A DNA stretch of 64,000 nt from Stenotrophomonas sp. MYb238 (GTDB lineage Bacteria; Pseudomonadota; Gammaproteobacteria; Xanthomonadales; Xanthomonadaceae). This document shows positions 1 through 8,301 of the stretch, one piece after another. The stretch lies in the NCBI RefSeq assembly GCF_009496535.1, contig NZ_WIDL01000019.1:21210-85209 (forward strand). Direction: 5' to 3'. The translations under genes were made by a program, and so were the position numbers. Under the pieces are notes generated by a model, which saw only the letters and a program-made list of their open reading frames with translations, ran no database searches and was not told the origin of the DNA. How positions within the stretch are numbered: the stretch's first letter is position 1; each line of letters starts with the position of its first letter.

Positions 1-277
1 TGAGCTTCCGGGGTGCATCATCGCGAAAGATGGCCATTTTGTTCAGTGCTTCGGTGAGTGCGTTCTGCCACATCTGCGGCACTTCGTGCTGCGCCTGCGC
101 AGGTATCTTTCCTTTGGCCTCGTCCGGGCGGGCAAGCGATACGGTCAACGATTTCAGTTCGGCATCGATCTTCTTTGCCGATACGCCAATGTTCGGCACT
201 GAGAAATTGAGCGGCGGATTGGTCGAGCACGCAGCAACCGAGGCCGCGATAATCGCAGCCAGAACAATCTTCTTCAT
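1..277 (-). CDS. Partial lipoprotein gene, 3' end outside window
   Basis: The reading frame starts at the ATG at 277-275 behind an AAGGGG ribosome site and runs open off the left edge, giving 92 residues. The N-terminus MKKIVLAAIIAASVAAC is a signal peptide ending in a lipobox-like VAAC, so the product should be a membrane-anchored lipoprotein. The mature part is charged and shows no domain I recognise. A 42-codon ORF ends 18 bases upstream and may be cotranscribed. Codons are noticeably less GC-rich at third positions than in the rest of the window, which may indicate recent transfer. Function unknown. Confidence 0.75.
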   Translation of the reverse strand, partial: MKKIVLAAIIAASVAACSTNPPLNFSVPNIGVSAKKIDAELKSLTVSLARPDEAKGKIPAQAQHEVPQMWQNALTEALNKMAIFRDDAPRKL

Positions 278-295
278 CCGTGTTTTCCCCTTGAG

Positions 296-424
296 TTATG
301 GCCGAGTGGCTTGGTCACCGTACGAAATCATGCCGGCAACCTTGCCGGCAACGATGACAGTCTCGAGGTGTACTGCCACCTCAATGTGCAGCGTGTCCGG
401 CAGGACGCTTTCATTTTTCTGCAT
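296..424 (-). CDS. Small ORF, 42 aa, hypothetical
   Basis: An ATG at 424-422 directly preceded by GGGGAAGG opens a 42-codon frame (beginning MQKNESVLPD) that stops with TAA at 298-296, just before the ribosome site of the lipoprotein gene. An in-frame TAA lies shortly upstream, so the start cannot be much further 5'. The translation has a normal amino-acid mix with beta-like hydrophobic alternation (VAVHLETVIVAGKVAG). The ribosome site touches the ATG, which is closer than ideal. It could be a real small gene in an operon with the lipoprotein or a chance frame. Confidence 0.35.
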   Translation of the reverse strand: MQKNESVLPDTLHIEVAVHLETVIVAGKVAGMISYGDQATRP

Positions 425-586
425 CCTTCCCCATTAATCAATGTTCTGGGTGTTCCGTGTAGACCCGGCAGCGTGGGCCGACTCAATGCTGACGGTGCTT
501 CATTTGTTTGCAGATGACTCAAAGGCGCGATTCATGAGAAGCGCCGCCGCTGTGTGCGCATGGAGCGGATTGTCGGAGAATTCGCT

Positions 587-3349
587 TCAGTGAAACTGCA
601 GGGTCACCTGGACGTAGCGCCCCAGCGGATCGTCCTGGCCCGTGGCCAGGCCGCCGTTGCCGGGCAGGTAGTCCACCGGCTTGGTATCCAGCAGGTTGAG
701 GATGTCCAGCGCGGCGGAGAGCCGCGTGCCGATCCGGCGGTCGAGATGCAGGTTCCAGCGCAGTTGCGCGGGGTTGCTGCAATGGCCGTTGCCGCGCTGC
801 GGGGCAGGGCAGGCGGCGCCCGCTTGCCAGGCGCGGGTACTGCCGGCGTAGCGCGCATGCAGCGCGGTTCCCCAGCGCGCACCCTGCCATTGCAGCGAGG
901 CGGTGGCGGCGGTGCCCGGCGTGGGGTGGCCGCGCAGGTCGATCCAGCGGTCGCCGGCGCGTTCGCGGCGGCGCAGCGCCTGCTGGTGGATGGCATCGAG
1001 CGAGAACCGCCACTGGCCGGCGCCGGCGGCATGCAGGTAGTCGCCGTGCAGCACCCAGTTGCGCGAGACCGTCCGCCCGATGTTGTCGAAGGACAGGCGC
1101 AGCGACCGCAGCCGGCCGCTGTCGTCCAGCAGCCAGGTATCGGCGTTCCAGCCGGCGTCGGCCGGGCGCAGGGCCAGGATCTCGTTGCGCAGCTCGACGC
1201 GGTTGTGGGTGAGCGACAGGTTCAGGTCGGACCGTGGATTCCATAGGGCGCCCAGCGACTGGTTGCGCGAGGTTTCGGCCTTCACGCCTGCGTTCTCGAC
1301 GACCTGTACGTCGACCAGGCAGGCGTCGTCCGCCGGGTGCGCGCACGGCGGCATGTCCGGCGACCAGGCCACCGCCTCGGTGCCGAAATAGCCGGGCGGA
1401 CGCCGGCGCTCGAACAGGCTGGGCGCGCGGTAGCCGCGGCTGGCGGACAGCAGCAGCGACCAGGCCGGCGAGACGTTCCAGCGCAGGCCGGCGCGGGGCG
1501 AGAACGAAAGGTCGCCGGCGTCGTGGTCCAGACGCGCGGCCAGGTCCACGCGCACGGGGACGGCCAGCGGCAGGCCCAGTTCGGCATAGGCGGCGCTGCT
1601 CTGGCGGGAAAGGCGGCGGCGCTCGGTCGGCAGGCCCAGCGCCAGTTCGCCTTCTTCGAGCAGGCGGTCCGGGCGCGAGGTCCAGGTCTCGTGGCGCAGG
1701 TCGATGCCGCTGGCCAGTTGCGCGGCGCCTCCGGCCAGGCGGCCCAGCTCGCGGCGCGTGCCCCACCAGGCCAGCCACTGGTCGGTGCGGCCGCGGTTGC
1801 GGGTGGTGGGGAACAGACCATCGCGCAGCGTCGGGTCCAAGGGCGTGAACCCAGGGAAGTAGCCATCCGCCACCGCATCGAACAACCGCGCCGTGCGCAC
1901 CGCGCCCTCGGTGGTCAACGCGGTCGCGCTGCGTTGCCGGCCCAGGCCCGCGTCCCATCCCCTGTCACCGCGGTCGCGGCCGATGCCGGCGGCCAGGTCG
2001 ATCTCCAGGCTGCGGATCGTAGGGCGCACGATGCCGCCTTCCTGGAACACATGGTTGATCAGGTCGCCGCCGCCCAGGCGCAGGGCGGCCGCCGTCGGTC
2101 CCAGTTCATAGCGCTGACGGGCATGGCTGGCGCGCAGTTCGGCATGGGCGTGCAGGCCGTCGCCGGCGTCGTGGCGCCAGTGCGCGTACACGGCGGCGGC
2201 GGACGTCGCCGGCTGCAGCGAGCGCGGGCGCGAGCTGTCGTACCAGCAGCCACTGTCCTCGCGCATCCCGGTCGGGCACAGCTGGGCCGGCAGGTAGTAG
2301 CCGTCGCGGGTGAGCAGCCCGATCGGATAGCGCTGCCGTTCGCGATGCCAGTCGCGGCGGTCGCCGGCGACGTGGTCGGCCCGCTGCAGGTCGATGCCGA
2401 GGAACCAGTCGTCGCCGGCGCCGCCGCGGCCGGTGGCGGCCTGCATCCGGTACTGGGCGCCATCGCCCTGGTTGCTGATGCCGGTCTGCAGCATGGCTTC
2501 CGGCCCGTCGGCCTGGTCGCGCAGCACGATGTTGACCACGCCGGCCATGGCGTCGGCGCCATAGATGGCCGAGGCGCCGCCGCGGACCAGTTCGATGCGT
2601 TCGACGAAGCTCAGCGGGATGCTGCCCAGGTCGGTCAGCGCGCCCTGCCGCAGCGACACCATCGGGTAGCGCGGCAGGCGCCGGCCGTTGACCAGGAACA
2701 GGGTGGCGCGCGGACCCATGCCATCCAGGCTGGTGGCCGCGGCGGCCGCGCCGGGCAGGTAGGGCGAGTCGCCGTCGCGGGACGCGTCCACTGGCGGGTG
2801 CCCGTTCATGCCGGGCAGGTGGCGCAGCAGGTCGAACAGCGAGCCGTAGCCGCTGCGGCGGATGTCCTCGCGCTCGATGACGTCGACCGCCATGGTCGCC
2901 TGCAGCGAGGTGCGCGGCAGCCGGCTGCCGGTGACGTGTACCGGAGCCAGCTCCACTTCCGCCGGCGTGGCCTGCTCCGGCGCGCGCGCAGGCCGGCGGG
3001 CGGGCGCCGGCGGGTGCGCACGTTCCCGCGCGGCGGTACGGCGTACCGTGAATATCCCGCCCGGCGAACGCGACAGCCGGACGGGCAGGCCCCGCAGCAG
3101 CTTTTCCAGCGCGGTTTCGGGCGTCAGCGCGCCGCTGATGCCGGCGCTGTCCAGCCCGGCCAGTTCGCGCGCGTCGAACAGCAGCGGCGTGCCGCCCTGC
3201 CGCGACCATTCGCGCAGGGCCTGCGCCAGCGGCCCGTTCGCCACCCGGTAGTCCACCGTGTCGCCTGCATCGGCGGCCACGGCCGCCAAGGGCGCCAGCA
3301 GCGCCAGGCACAATGCGGTCCGGCGCAGCCGGCCAAGCCATTCCTCCAT
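587..3349 (-). CDS. FecA-like TonB-dependent receptor with STN signalling domain
   Basis: This 920-residue protein is an outer-membrane ligand importer that can also signal to a FecR-type anti-sigma factor. A signal peptide (about 1-26, ending AVAA) is followed by an STN secretin/TonB short domain (about 30-100, with VDYRVANGPLAQAL and GALTPETALEKLL), a Pro/Ala-rich linker, a plug domain (IEREDIRRSGYGSLFDLL; LFLVNGRRLP; VRGGASAIYGADAMAGVVNIV) and a long beta barrel ending in an aromatic-rich strand (VQVTLQFH). The STN domain is what separates signalling receptors from ordinary ones. Its start lies 8 bases after the fecR-like stop, so fecI, fecR and receptor form one operon. Ligand unknown; the family includes siderophore, heme and glycan receptors. 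Confidence 0.9.
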   Translation of the reverse strand: MEEWLGRLRRTALCLALLAPLAAVAADAGDTVDYRVANGPLAQALREWSRQGGTPLLFDARELAGLDSAGISGALTPETALEKLLRGLPVRLSRSPGGIFTVRRTAARERAHPPAPARRPARAPEQATPAEVELAPVHVTGSRLPRTSLQATMAVDVIEREDIRRSGYGSLFDLLRHLPGMNGHPPVDASRDGDSPYLPGAAAAATSLDGMGPRATLFLVNGRRLPRYPMVSLRQGALTDLGSIPLSFVERIELVRGGASAIYGADAMAGVVNIVLRDQADGPEAMLQTGISNQGDGAQYRMQAATGRGGAGDDWFLGIDLQRADHVAGDRRDWHRERQRYPIGLLTRDGYYLPAQLCPTGMREDSGCWYDSSRPRSLQPATSAAAVYAHWRHDAGDGLHAHAELRASHARQRYELGPTAAALRLGGGDLINHVFQEGGIVRPTIRSLEIDLAAGIGRDRGDRGWDAGLGRQRSATALTTEGAVRTARLFDAVADGYFPGFTPLDPTLRDGLFPTTRNRGRTDQWLAWWGTRRELGRLAGGAAQLASGIDLRHETWTSRPDRLLEEGELALGLPTERRRLSRQSSAAYAELGLPLAVPVRVDLAARLDHDAGDLSFSPRAGLRWNVSPAWSLLLSASRGYRAPSLFERRRPPGYFGTEAVAWSPDMPPCAHPADDACLVDVQVVENAGVKAETSRNQSLGALWNPRSDLNLSLTHNRVELRNEILALRPADAGWNADTWLLDDSGRLRSLRLSFDNIGRTVSRNWVLHGDYLHAAGAGQWRFSLDAIHQQALRRRERAGDRWIDLRGHPTPGTAATASLQWQGARWGTALHARYAGSTRAWQAGAACPAPQRGNGHCSNPAQLRWNLHLDRRIGTRLSAALDILNLLDTKPVDYLPGNGGLATGQDDPLGRYVQVTLQFH

Positions 3350-3357
3350 CGCCACGC

Positions 3358-4338
3358 TCACTGCCTGCGGCGCAGTTCGAGCGTCCCGTCGGCGCGGGCG
3401 TGGCGGGTGATCGACCAGCCTTCTTCCAGGGCGGACAGCAGCGCGGCCTGGTCGCCGGCGCCGAAGGTGCCGCTGACCGCGAGCGCGGACAGCGCCGGAT
3501 CGCCGAGGACCACGCGCGTGGGCGTGTAGCGGTTCATGCGCGCGAGGGCGACCGGCAGCGGCGTGGCGTCGAACACCAGCCGCCCCAGCGGCCAGCCTTC
3601 GGCCTGTTGCCGCGACAGCGGCTGCGCCGGCGCGATGCGGCCGGACGGCTGCACCTGCAGCTGTTGCCCCGGCCGCAGCGCGCGGCGCATGCCTTCGGCG
3701 CCGCGGCTGTCGATCTCCAGCGCGCCCTCGAGCAGGGCGACGTCGATCCGGCCGTCGTCCAGCCGCTCCACCTGGAACGTGGTGCCGATGTCGCGCAGCG
3801 TGCTGTTGCCCGCCTGCACCCGCATCGCCTGCCGCGCCGGCGCCACCTGCAGCTGCATCCGGCCCCGCTGCAGCTCGATGCCGCGCCTGCGCCAGCCGAA
3901 GCGCGCGGTCAGGGTCGTGTGCGCGTCCAGCACCACGACGCTGCCGTCCTCCAGGACCTGCTGCTGTGGGGCGGCACCGCTGTTCACGTAGGTGTGCAGG
4001 GTGGGATTGCCGTCGGTGGTCCAGGCCCAGCCGATGCCCACCGCCAGGCAGAGCGCCGCGGCGGCGGCGAACCCGAACAGCGGCCGCCGGTACAGCGGCG
4101 GCCGCCGCACCACGTGGCGCGCGCCGGCGCGCAGCCACGGGTCATTGCGCAACGACGCCGCGCGCGCATGCAGCCGTTCCGCCTCGGTCCAGGCGCGCAC
4201 GCGGGCCGGATCGCCGGCAAGCCAGTCCTCGAAGGCCTGGCGTTCGGCGCGGGAGCAGTCGGCGGCGTCCAGCCGCGCCACCCAGGCCGCGGCCCGGGCG
4301 AACAGTGCGTCGCGGGTCGGTGCATCGCGGTCCATCAT
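3358..4338 (-). CDS. FecR-family anti-sigma factor
   Basis: The 326-residue product matches FecR-type inner-membrane regulators. A short cytoplasmic N-terminus contains the family's W-x-x-x-L and F-x-x-W-L elements (AAWVARLDAADCSRAE, FEDWLAG; DUF4880-like). One membrane segment follows (FGFAAAAALCLAVGIGWAW), then the periplasmic FecR domain with DGSVVVLDAHTTL, RGRMQLQVAP and GTTFQVERL, and a C-terminal STN-like stretch. It would hold the adjacent sigma factor until the STN domain of the downstream receptor signals. Two ATG codons stand in tandem; the first overlaps the sigma-factor stop as ATGA, the second has the better-spaced GGAGG, so the start could be 4335. Confidence 0.88.
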   Translation of the reverse strand: MMDRDAPTRDALFARAAAWVARLDAADCSRAERQAFEDWLAGDPARVRAWTEAERLHARAASLRNDPWLRAGARHVVRRPPLYRRPLFGFAAAAALCLAVGIGWAWTTDGNPTLHTYVNSGAAPQQQVLEDGSVVVLDAHTTLTARFGWRRRGIELQRGRMQLQVAPARQAMRVQAGNSTLRDIGTTFQVERLDDGRIDVALLEGALEIDSRGAEGMRRALRPGQQLQVQPSGRIAPAQPLSRQQAEGWPLGRLVFDATPLPVALARMNRYTPTRVVLGDPALSALAVSGTFGAGDQAALLSALEEGWSITRHARADGTLELRRRQ

Positions 4339-5006
4339 TCCTCCCCGCCCATGCCGAAGGCGTCCGCGCCCAGTTCCCGGCGCAGTCCCTGCAGGGCGCG
4401 CGCGACGTGTTTCTCGACGGTCTTGGCGGTGATGCCGCGATGCCGGGCGATCTGGCTGTAGCTCATGCCGGTGATGCGGTTGAGCAGGTAGACCTCGCGG
4501 CAGCGCTCGGGCAGTTTCAGCAGCGCCTGGCGCAGGGCGTTGAGCATCTGCCCCGACTCGGCCTGGCGCAGCGGCCCGGGCGTGGAGAACGGCGCTTCGC
4601 TCGGCAGGTCGTGCTCGGCCAGCGGCAGGTGCGGCGTGGCATGCGGGGACCTGCCGCGGTCGGCCAGGCGGTTGCGCGCGATCCGGTACAGCAGCAGCTT
4701 CAGTTCTTCCTGCGGATGTTGCCGGTAGCGGATCAGCCGCTCCATGCAGTCCTGCACGATGTCCTCGGCGTCCTCCCCGCTGGCGCCGCGCGCGCGCAGG
4801 AAGGCGCGCAGCGGCTCGCGCTGTTCGCGCAGGAAGCGCGCGAAGGCGTCGCCGGCGGCGGCGTGCGCGGTGTCGTCGGCCGTGGCTGGGAAAGGAGGCA
4901 GTCGGACGATCCGGAGACGAAGGGTGCGGAGAGTGTACGCAGGGTGGCGCCGGCGGGAAGCGCCGAGGCCGAGTGTCAGCGCATGAATGAACATGTTCAT
5001 TTTCAT
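4335..5006 (-). CDS. FecI-like ECF sigma-70 factor
   Basis: The 223-residue product has the two-domain ECF sigma layout. Region 2 contains AEDIVQDCMERLIRYR followed by LLLYRIARNRLADRGR. Region 4 contains LPERCREVYLLNRITGMSYSQIARHRGITAKTV, a helix-turn-helix. The first ~45 residues are not typical of FecI proteins (usually about 170-180 residues), but no other ATG, GTG or TTG lies between them and the sigma-2 domain, so I keep the first ATG. It is the first gene of a sigma / anti-sigma / receptor operon and should direct transcription of the receptor. The start codon sits at the edge of a 16-bp perfect palindrome. Confidence 0.88.
   Translation of the reverse strand: MKMNMFIHALTLGLGASRRRHPAYTLRTLRLRIVRLPPFPATADDTAHAAAGDAFARFLREQREPLRAFLRARGASGEDAEDIVQDCMERLIRYRQHPQEELKLLLYRIARNRLADRGRSPHATPHLPLAEHDLPSEAPFSTPGPLRQAESGQMLNALRQALLKLPERCREVYLLNRITGMSYSQIARHRGITAKTVEKHVARALQGLRRELGADAFGMGGEE
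4986..5001. promoter_or_regulatory. 16-bp palindrome at the start of the sigma-factor gene
   Basis: AATGAACATGTTCATT is a perfect 16-bp inverted repeat, flanked by a further imperfect GCATG/CATGC pair, exactly where the fecI-like gene begins and upstream of the divergent autotransporter. Such a site could bind a dimeric regulator between the two divergent genes. It partly overlaps the first codons, so coding constraint and chance are alternatives. Confidence 0.35.
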
Positions 5007-5113
5007 GCGACGGGACGACCGGGGGTGAACGCCACCGTTCCACGTTCTGCTCTGGTCCCGCAGGCGCGGGATGGGCGGGATTGCCCGCCGCCACCATGGA
5101 GAGAGAAGTGCGA

Positions 5114-8020
5114 ATGAAACGATCGGTATTGAGTATGGCGCTGTCCGGAATGCTGGCCACCGCCGCCTTCGGTATGGCCGCGGACGCGAACGCGATGACG
5201 GTCCACGTCAACGGCGACCGCATCTTCCTGAGCGGCGACGTCACCCTGGCGGACATCGTGGCGTTGCCGGCGATGCTGGCCAAGGCCGAGGCTGAAGGCA
5301 GGCCGTTCCGCGAAGTGGTGCTGCGCACCTCCAACGGCGGCGCGCTGATCAGCGGCGAATGGCTGCAGGCGGTGATCCGCACCGCCGGCCTGAACACGAT
5401 CGTTTCCGGCCACTGCATTTCCTCCTGCTCGATCATGCAGTCCGGCGGCGTGGAGCGTTACATGGCCGGCGACCTGCCAACCGAAGTCGACTCGGTGCAG
5501 ATCCACGCAGCCAGCTCCGGCGGCCGCGTGACCTACGGGCCGTCGCCGCGCATGTTCGGCATCTACACCGGCAACTACGGTGGCGGCATGGACGAGGAAC
5601 TGCTGTACAAGGCGCTGTTCCAGGTCACCCAGCCCAACGGCCTGCTGGTCTTCTCCGACCCGGCGCGCACCCGCGGCGATTCGGTCAGCTTCGATCCGGA
5701 CGGTAGCGGCCGCGCGAGCCAGACCTTCCCCGGCCAGGACATGTTCAACAACAACATCATGACCTCGGCCGATTACAACAACCCGGGCGATACCCTGCGG
5801 GTGACGTCCAATGTGACCGGCGACATCAACCCCGGCTACCTGCGTACCGGGCGGCTGCTGCAGGCCCTGGTGGACGACGATTTCGCACGCTGGAACGACG
5901 AGGAATACGGCACCACCTACATCAACCTCGCCGTCACCATCTACAACCTGGCGCAGAACGGCCCCAACGGCATCGGCCAGTTCTCGATCCAGGATTACCT
6001 GAGCGATCCGGGCATCCAGGAGATGCTGCGGTCCAAGCTGCGCCTGGACGAGCTGGACGTCTCGGCCCTGGCCAACTCCGCCGGCGTCATCAGCATCGGC
6101 AACGGCGCGATCTGGCGGACCGCGGCGACCACCGGCGCCGACCTGATGCGGGTGGACAGCGGCGCGATCGCCCTGGAAGGCGGCGCCCTGCGCACCACCG
6201 AGCTGCGCGTCCAGCGCGACGGCGCGCTGATCGGCCATGGCGACATCGCCTCGGCGACGATGGATTCCGACGCGCTACTCGACGCCAGCGGTCCCTCGTG
6301 GCGCGAGGACGGCTTCAGCCGCGTGGTCGTCAACGGGCTGCTGATGCCGCGCGGCGGCGACCTCACCACCCACGGCTACGTCAACATCCAGCCGGGTTCG
6401 CTGGTCGCCTTCGACGTGACCGAGGCCGGCGGTGCCGCGGCCGGCCGCCTGCGCGTGGGCGACTTCTACGACGGCGGCATGAACGAGGGCGCGCTGGTCG
6501 TGGCCCCGGGCGCGCAGCTGGCGCTGAACGTCGCCGAAGGCTTCTACGGCGCCGGGTACACGCGCGAACTGATCGACGGGCCGATCTACATGGCTGGCAG
6601 CTACAAGGGGTTCCAGCAGGTCGCGCGCCTGGGCGACGCCGGCTACAGCGCCAGCATCGCCGACGGCGAGGTGTTCCGCCCGCGCCACAACTCCCTGCTC
6701 AGCTTCAACGTGCACCAGACCGCCGAAGGCCTGTGGCTGACCGCCAACACCGGCTTCGAGCAGACCGGGCTGTTCGCCAACGCGCAGTCCGGCGACGGGC
6801 TGGGCCGCGCCCTGGCCGCCGCCGCCAATGCCGGGCGCGCCGGCATGAAGCCGCTGCTGGGCGCGCTGCAGTTCGCCGACCGCGACGCGATCCGGCAGCA
6901 GGCCGGCGCGCTGCGCGGCGACGCGCACGCCACGCTGCAGCTGGCTGACACCGCGCTGGTCGGCGGCATCGGCAGCGTCATCCAGCACCACCAGTTCGAC
7001 CTGCGCAGCAACGGCGGCGACGCCGACGGCCTGGCCGCACAGGCGGCGCAGGCGGCCTCGGCGCAGCCGGGCATGGGCAACGGCAGCCTGTTCAGCCAGC
7101 TGGCCATGCACCTGGTCGAGCCGGCCGCCAATGGCGAAGGCGAGGGCGGCATGCAGGGCGGCGACAGCCGCCGCGGCGTCGGCATCTGGGGCCGCGGCTT
7201 CGGCAGCCAGGGACGGATCAAGGCGCAGGGCAGCGTCGCCGGCATGAACCAGAACATCGGCGGCATCGTGGTCGGCGCCGATACCCGCGTGGCCGACGAC
7301 AAGGTGGCCCTGGGCGTGAGCGTGGCCGCGGCCGACATGTCGGCCAAGGCGCGCGACGGCGTGGATTTCCACGGCGACGTGCGCGCGCTGGACATCGGCG
7401 GCTACCTGGACGCGGCCTATGCCAAGGGCTACGTGGCCGCCTCGGTGCGCTACACCGACCTGCGCCACGACACCCGCCGCGGCATCGCCGGCATCGAGGG
7501 GCTGGAAGCCCCGCTGCGCGCGAAGTACGACAGCAACGCGGTATCGGCACGGCTGGAGCACGGCTTCTCGTTCACCACTGCCGGCGGCGCGGTGGTGCAG
7601 CCGCTGTTGCCGGTGGTCGACTACACCCGCCTGTCCGATGCCCGCTTCGATGAAGGCCAGGGCGCCGGCGCCCTGGCCGGGCGCAGCGGCAGCCTGGAGA
7701 GCCTGCGCGTGGGCGCCGGCCTGCAGCTGTTCAAGACCTTCGACGGCCGCAACGGCGAACGCATCACCCCGCACGCGCGGGTGCTGTGGCAGAAGGAGCT
7801 GCGCGACAGCCAGGCGCGCTTCACCTCGGCCTTCACCGCGGCGCCGGACCTGACCTTCGGCGCGGCCAGCCAGGAACTCGGCGAGCAGCTGCTGTCGTGG
7901 AACCTGGGCGTCAGCAGCCGCGCCAGCGAGCGCCTGTCGGTGATGCTGGACTACGTCGGCGAACGCCGCGACGGCCAGACCGTGAACGGCGTCATGCTGG
8001 GCCTGGGCTACCGCTTCTGA
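5114..8020 (+). CDS. Autotransporter with ClpP/crotonase-like serine-protease-type passenger
   Basis: The 968-residue protein starts at the ATG behind GGAGAGAGAAG and has a signal peptide (cleavage near residue 27, ADANA). Residues about 28-140 resemble periplasmic ClpP-fold proteins of the COG3904 type: a first strand with LSGDVTL, VVLRTSNGGALISG (residues 68-81), AVIRTAGLNTIVSGHCISSCSIMQSGG (86-112) and VQIHAASSGG (128-137). Ser104 within CISSC and His131 sit where the nucleophile and base would be expected. A beta-helix-like Gly/Ala-rich region follows. From about residue 690 comes a C-terminal autotransporter barrel (GIWGRGFGSQG, repeated amphipathic strands) ending in YRF with the terminal Phe typical of BAM substrates. 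Activity is inferred, not shown. It is divergent from the fecIR-receptor operon. Confidence 0.85.
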   Translation: MKRSVLSMALSGMLATAAFGMAADANAMTVHVNGDRIFLSGDVTLADIVALPAMLAKAEAEGRPFREVVLRTSNGGALISGEWLQAVIRTAGLNTIVSGHCISSCSIMQSGGVERYMAGDLPTEVDSVQIHAASSGGRVTYGPSPRMFGIYTGNYGGGMDEELLYKALFQVTQPNGLLVFSDPARTRGDSVSFDPDGSGRASQTFPGQDMFNNNIMTSADYNNPGDTLRVTSNVTGDINPGYLRTGRLLQALVDDDFARWNDEEYGTTYINLAVTIYNLAQNGPNGIGQFSIQDYLSDPGIQEMLRSKLRLDELDVSALANSAGVISIGNGAIWRTAATTGADLMRVDSGAIALEGGALRTTELRVQRDGALIGHGDIASATMDSDALLDASGPSWREDGFSRVVVNGLLMPRGGDLTTHGYVNIQPGSLVAFDVTEAGGAAAGRLRVGDFYDGGMNEGALVVAPGAQLALNVAEGFYGAGYTRELIDGPIYMAGSYKGFQQVARLGDAGYSASIADGEVFRPRHNSLLSFNVHQTAEGLWLTANTGFEQTGLFANAQSGDGLGRALAAAANAGRAGMKPLLGALQFADRDAIRQQAGALRGDAHATLQLADTALVGGIGSVIQHHQFDLRSNGGDADGLAAQAAQAASAQPGMGNGSLFSQLAMHLVEPAANGEGEGGMQGGDSRRGVGIWGRGFGSQGRIKAQGSVAGMNQNIGGIVVGADTRVADDKVALGVSVAAADMSAKARDGVDFHGDVRALDIGGYLDAAYAKGYVAASVRYTDLRHDTRRGIAGIEGLEAPLRAKYDSNAVSARLEHGFSFTTAGGAVVQPLLPVVDYTRLSDARFDEGQGAGALAGRSGSLESLRVGAGLQLFKTFDGRNGERITPHARVLWQKELRDSQARFTSAFTAAPDLTFGAASQELGEQLLSWNLGVSSRASERLSVMLDYVGERRDGQTVNGVMLGLGYRF

Positions 8021-8032
8021 CCCAGGCAATAC

Positions 8033-8064
8033 CCTCCCGGTGGCCGGCAACGGCCACCGGGAGG
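8033..8064 (+). terminator. Strong hairpin after the autotransporter gene
   Basis: CCTCCCGGTGGCCG pairs perfectly with CGGCCACCGGGAGG across a GCAA tetraloop, 12 bases after the stop codon. There is no following T-run, so it may stabilise or end the mRNA rather than be a classical intrinsic terminator. Confidence 0.6.
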
Positions 8065-8090
8065 CAACGAAATGCCGCACTGCGCGCAGG

Positions 8091-8107
8091 TGCGACAACA
8101 TGTCGCA
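8091..8107. promoter_or_regulatory. Palindromic operator candidate upstream of cyoABCD (RegA/RoxR-like)
   Basis: TGCGACA-ACA-TGTCGCA is a perfect inverted repeat with 7-bp arms about 195 bases upstream of cyoA. Its GCGAC...GTCGC layout resembles boxes described for RegA/RegR/RoxR redox response regulators, which control terminal oxidases. The assignment rests on remembered consensus and on context. Confidence 0.4.
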
Positions 8108-8172
8108 TGCTGAACCGGGCTCCAGCTGCGCTGGATCATTGTCAATGCCTTTCTAAAGTGATGGGCGAAGCC

Positions 8173-8178
8173 TAGAAT
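8173..8178 (+). promoter_or_regulatory. Possible -10 box of the cyo operon
   Basis: TAGAAT is a 5-of-6 match to a sigma-70 -10 element in the 281-base spacer before cyoA. The -35 position 17 bases upstream (TTTCTA) is weak, which would fit an activated promoter. The resulting leader would be about 120 bases. Confidence 0.3.
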
Positions 8179-8301
8179 TGCCGAGCTGAATCCGGCAGTC
8201 CCGTATACGTTTTCCCCGGTGGGCAATCCATCGGGTGGTCGTTCCGCGCAAGCGTGCAAGGGAGTGCCGGACCAGGCCCCCCCTCGCAATTGGATCGACC
8301 G

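Noticed and set aside
1337-3529. Long plus-strand open frame (730 codons) opposite the TonB receptor
   Set aside because: It is antisense to a receptor with full domain structure, is dominated by Arg, Ala, Gly and Gln, and has no motif; long antisense frames are normal at this GC content. The same applies to 6275-8101, 9099-11294, 12502-14724, 48920-50458 and 59723-62497.
587-4138. Single 1183-codon frame covering receptor and most of fecR
   Set aside because: The N-terminal third is out of frame with FecR and reads as Arg/Ala-rich noise; the receptor starts at 3349 with a signal peptide.
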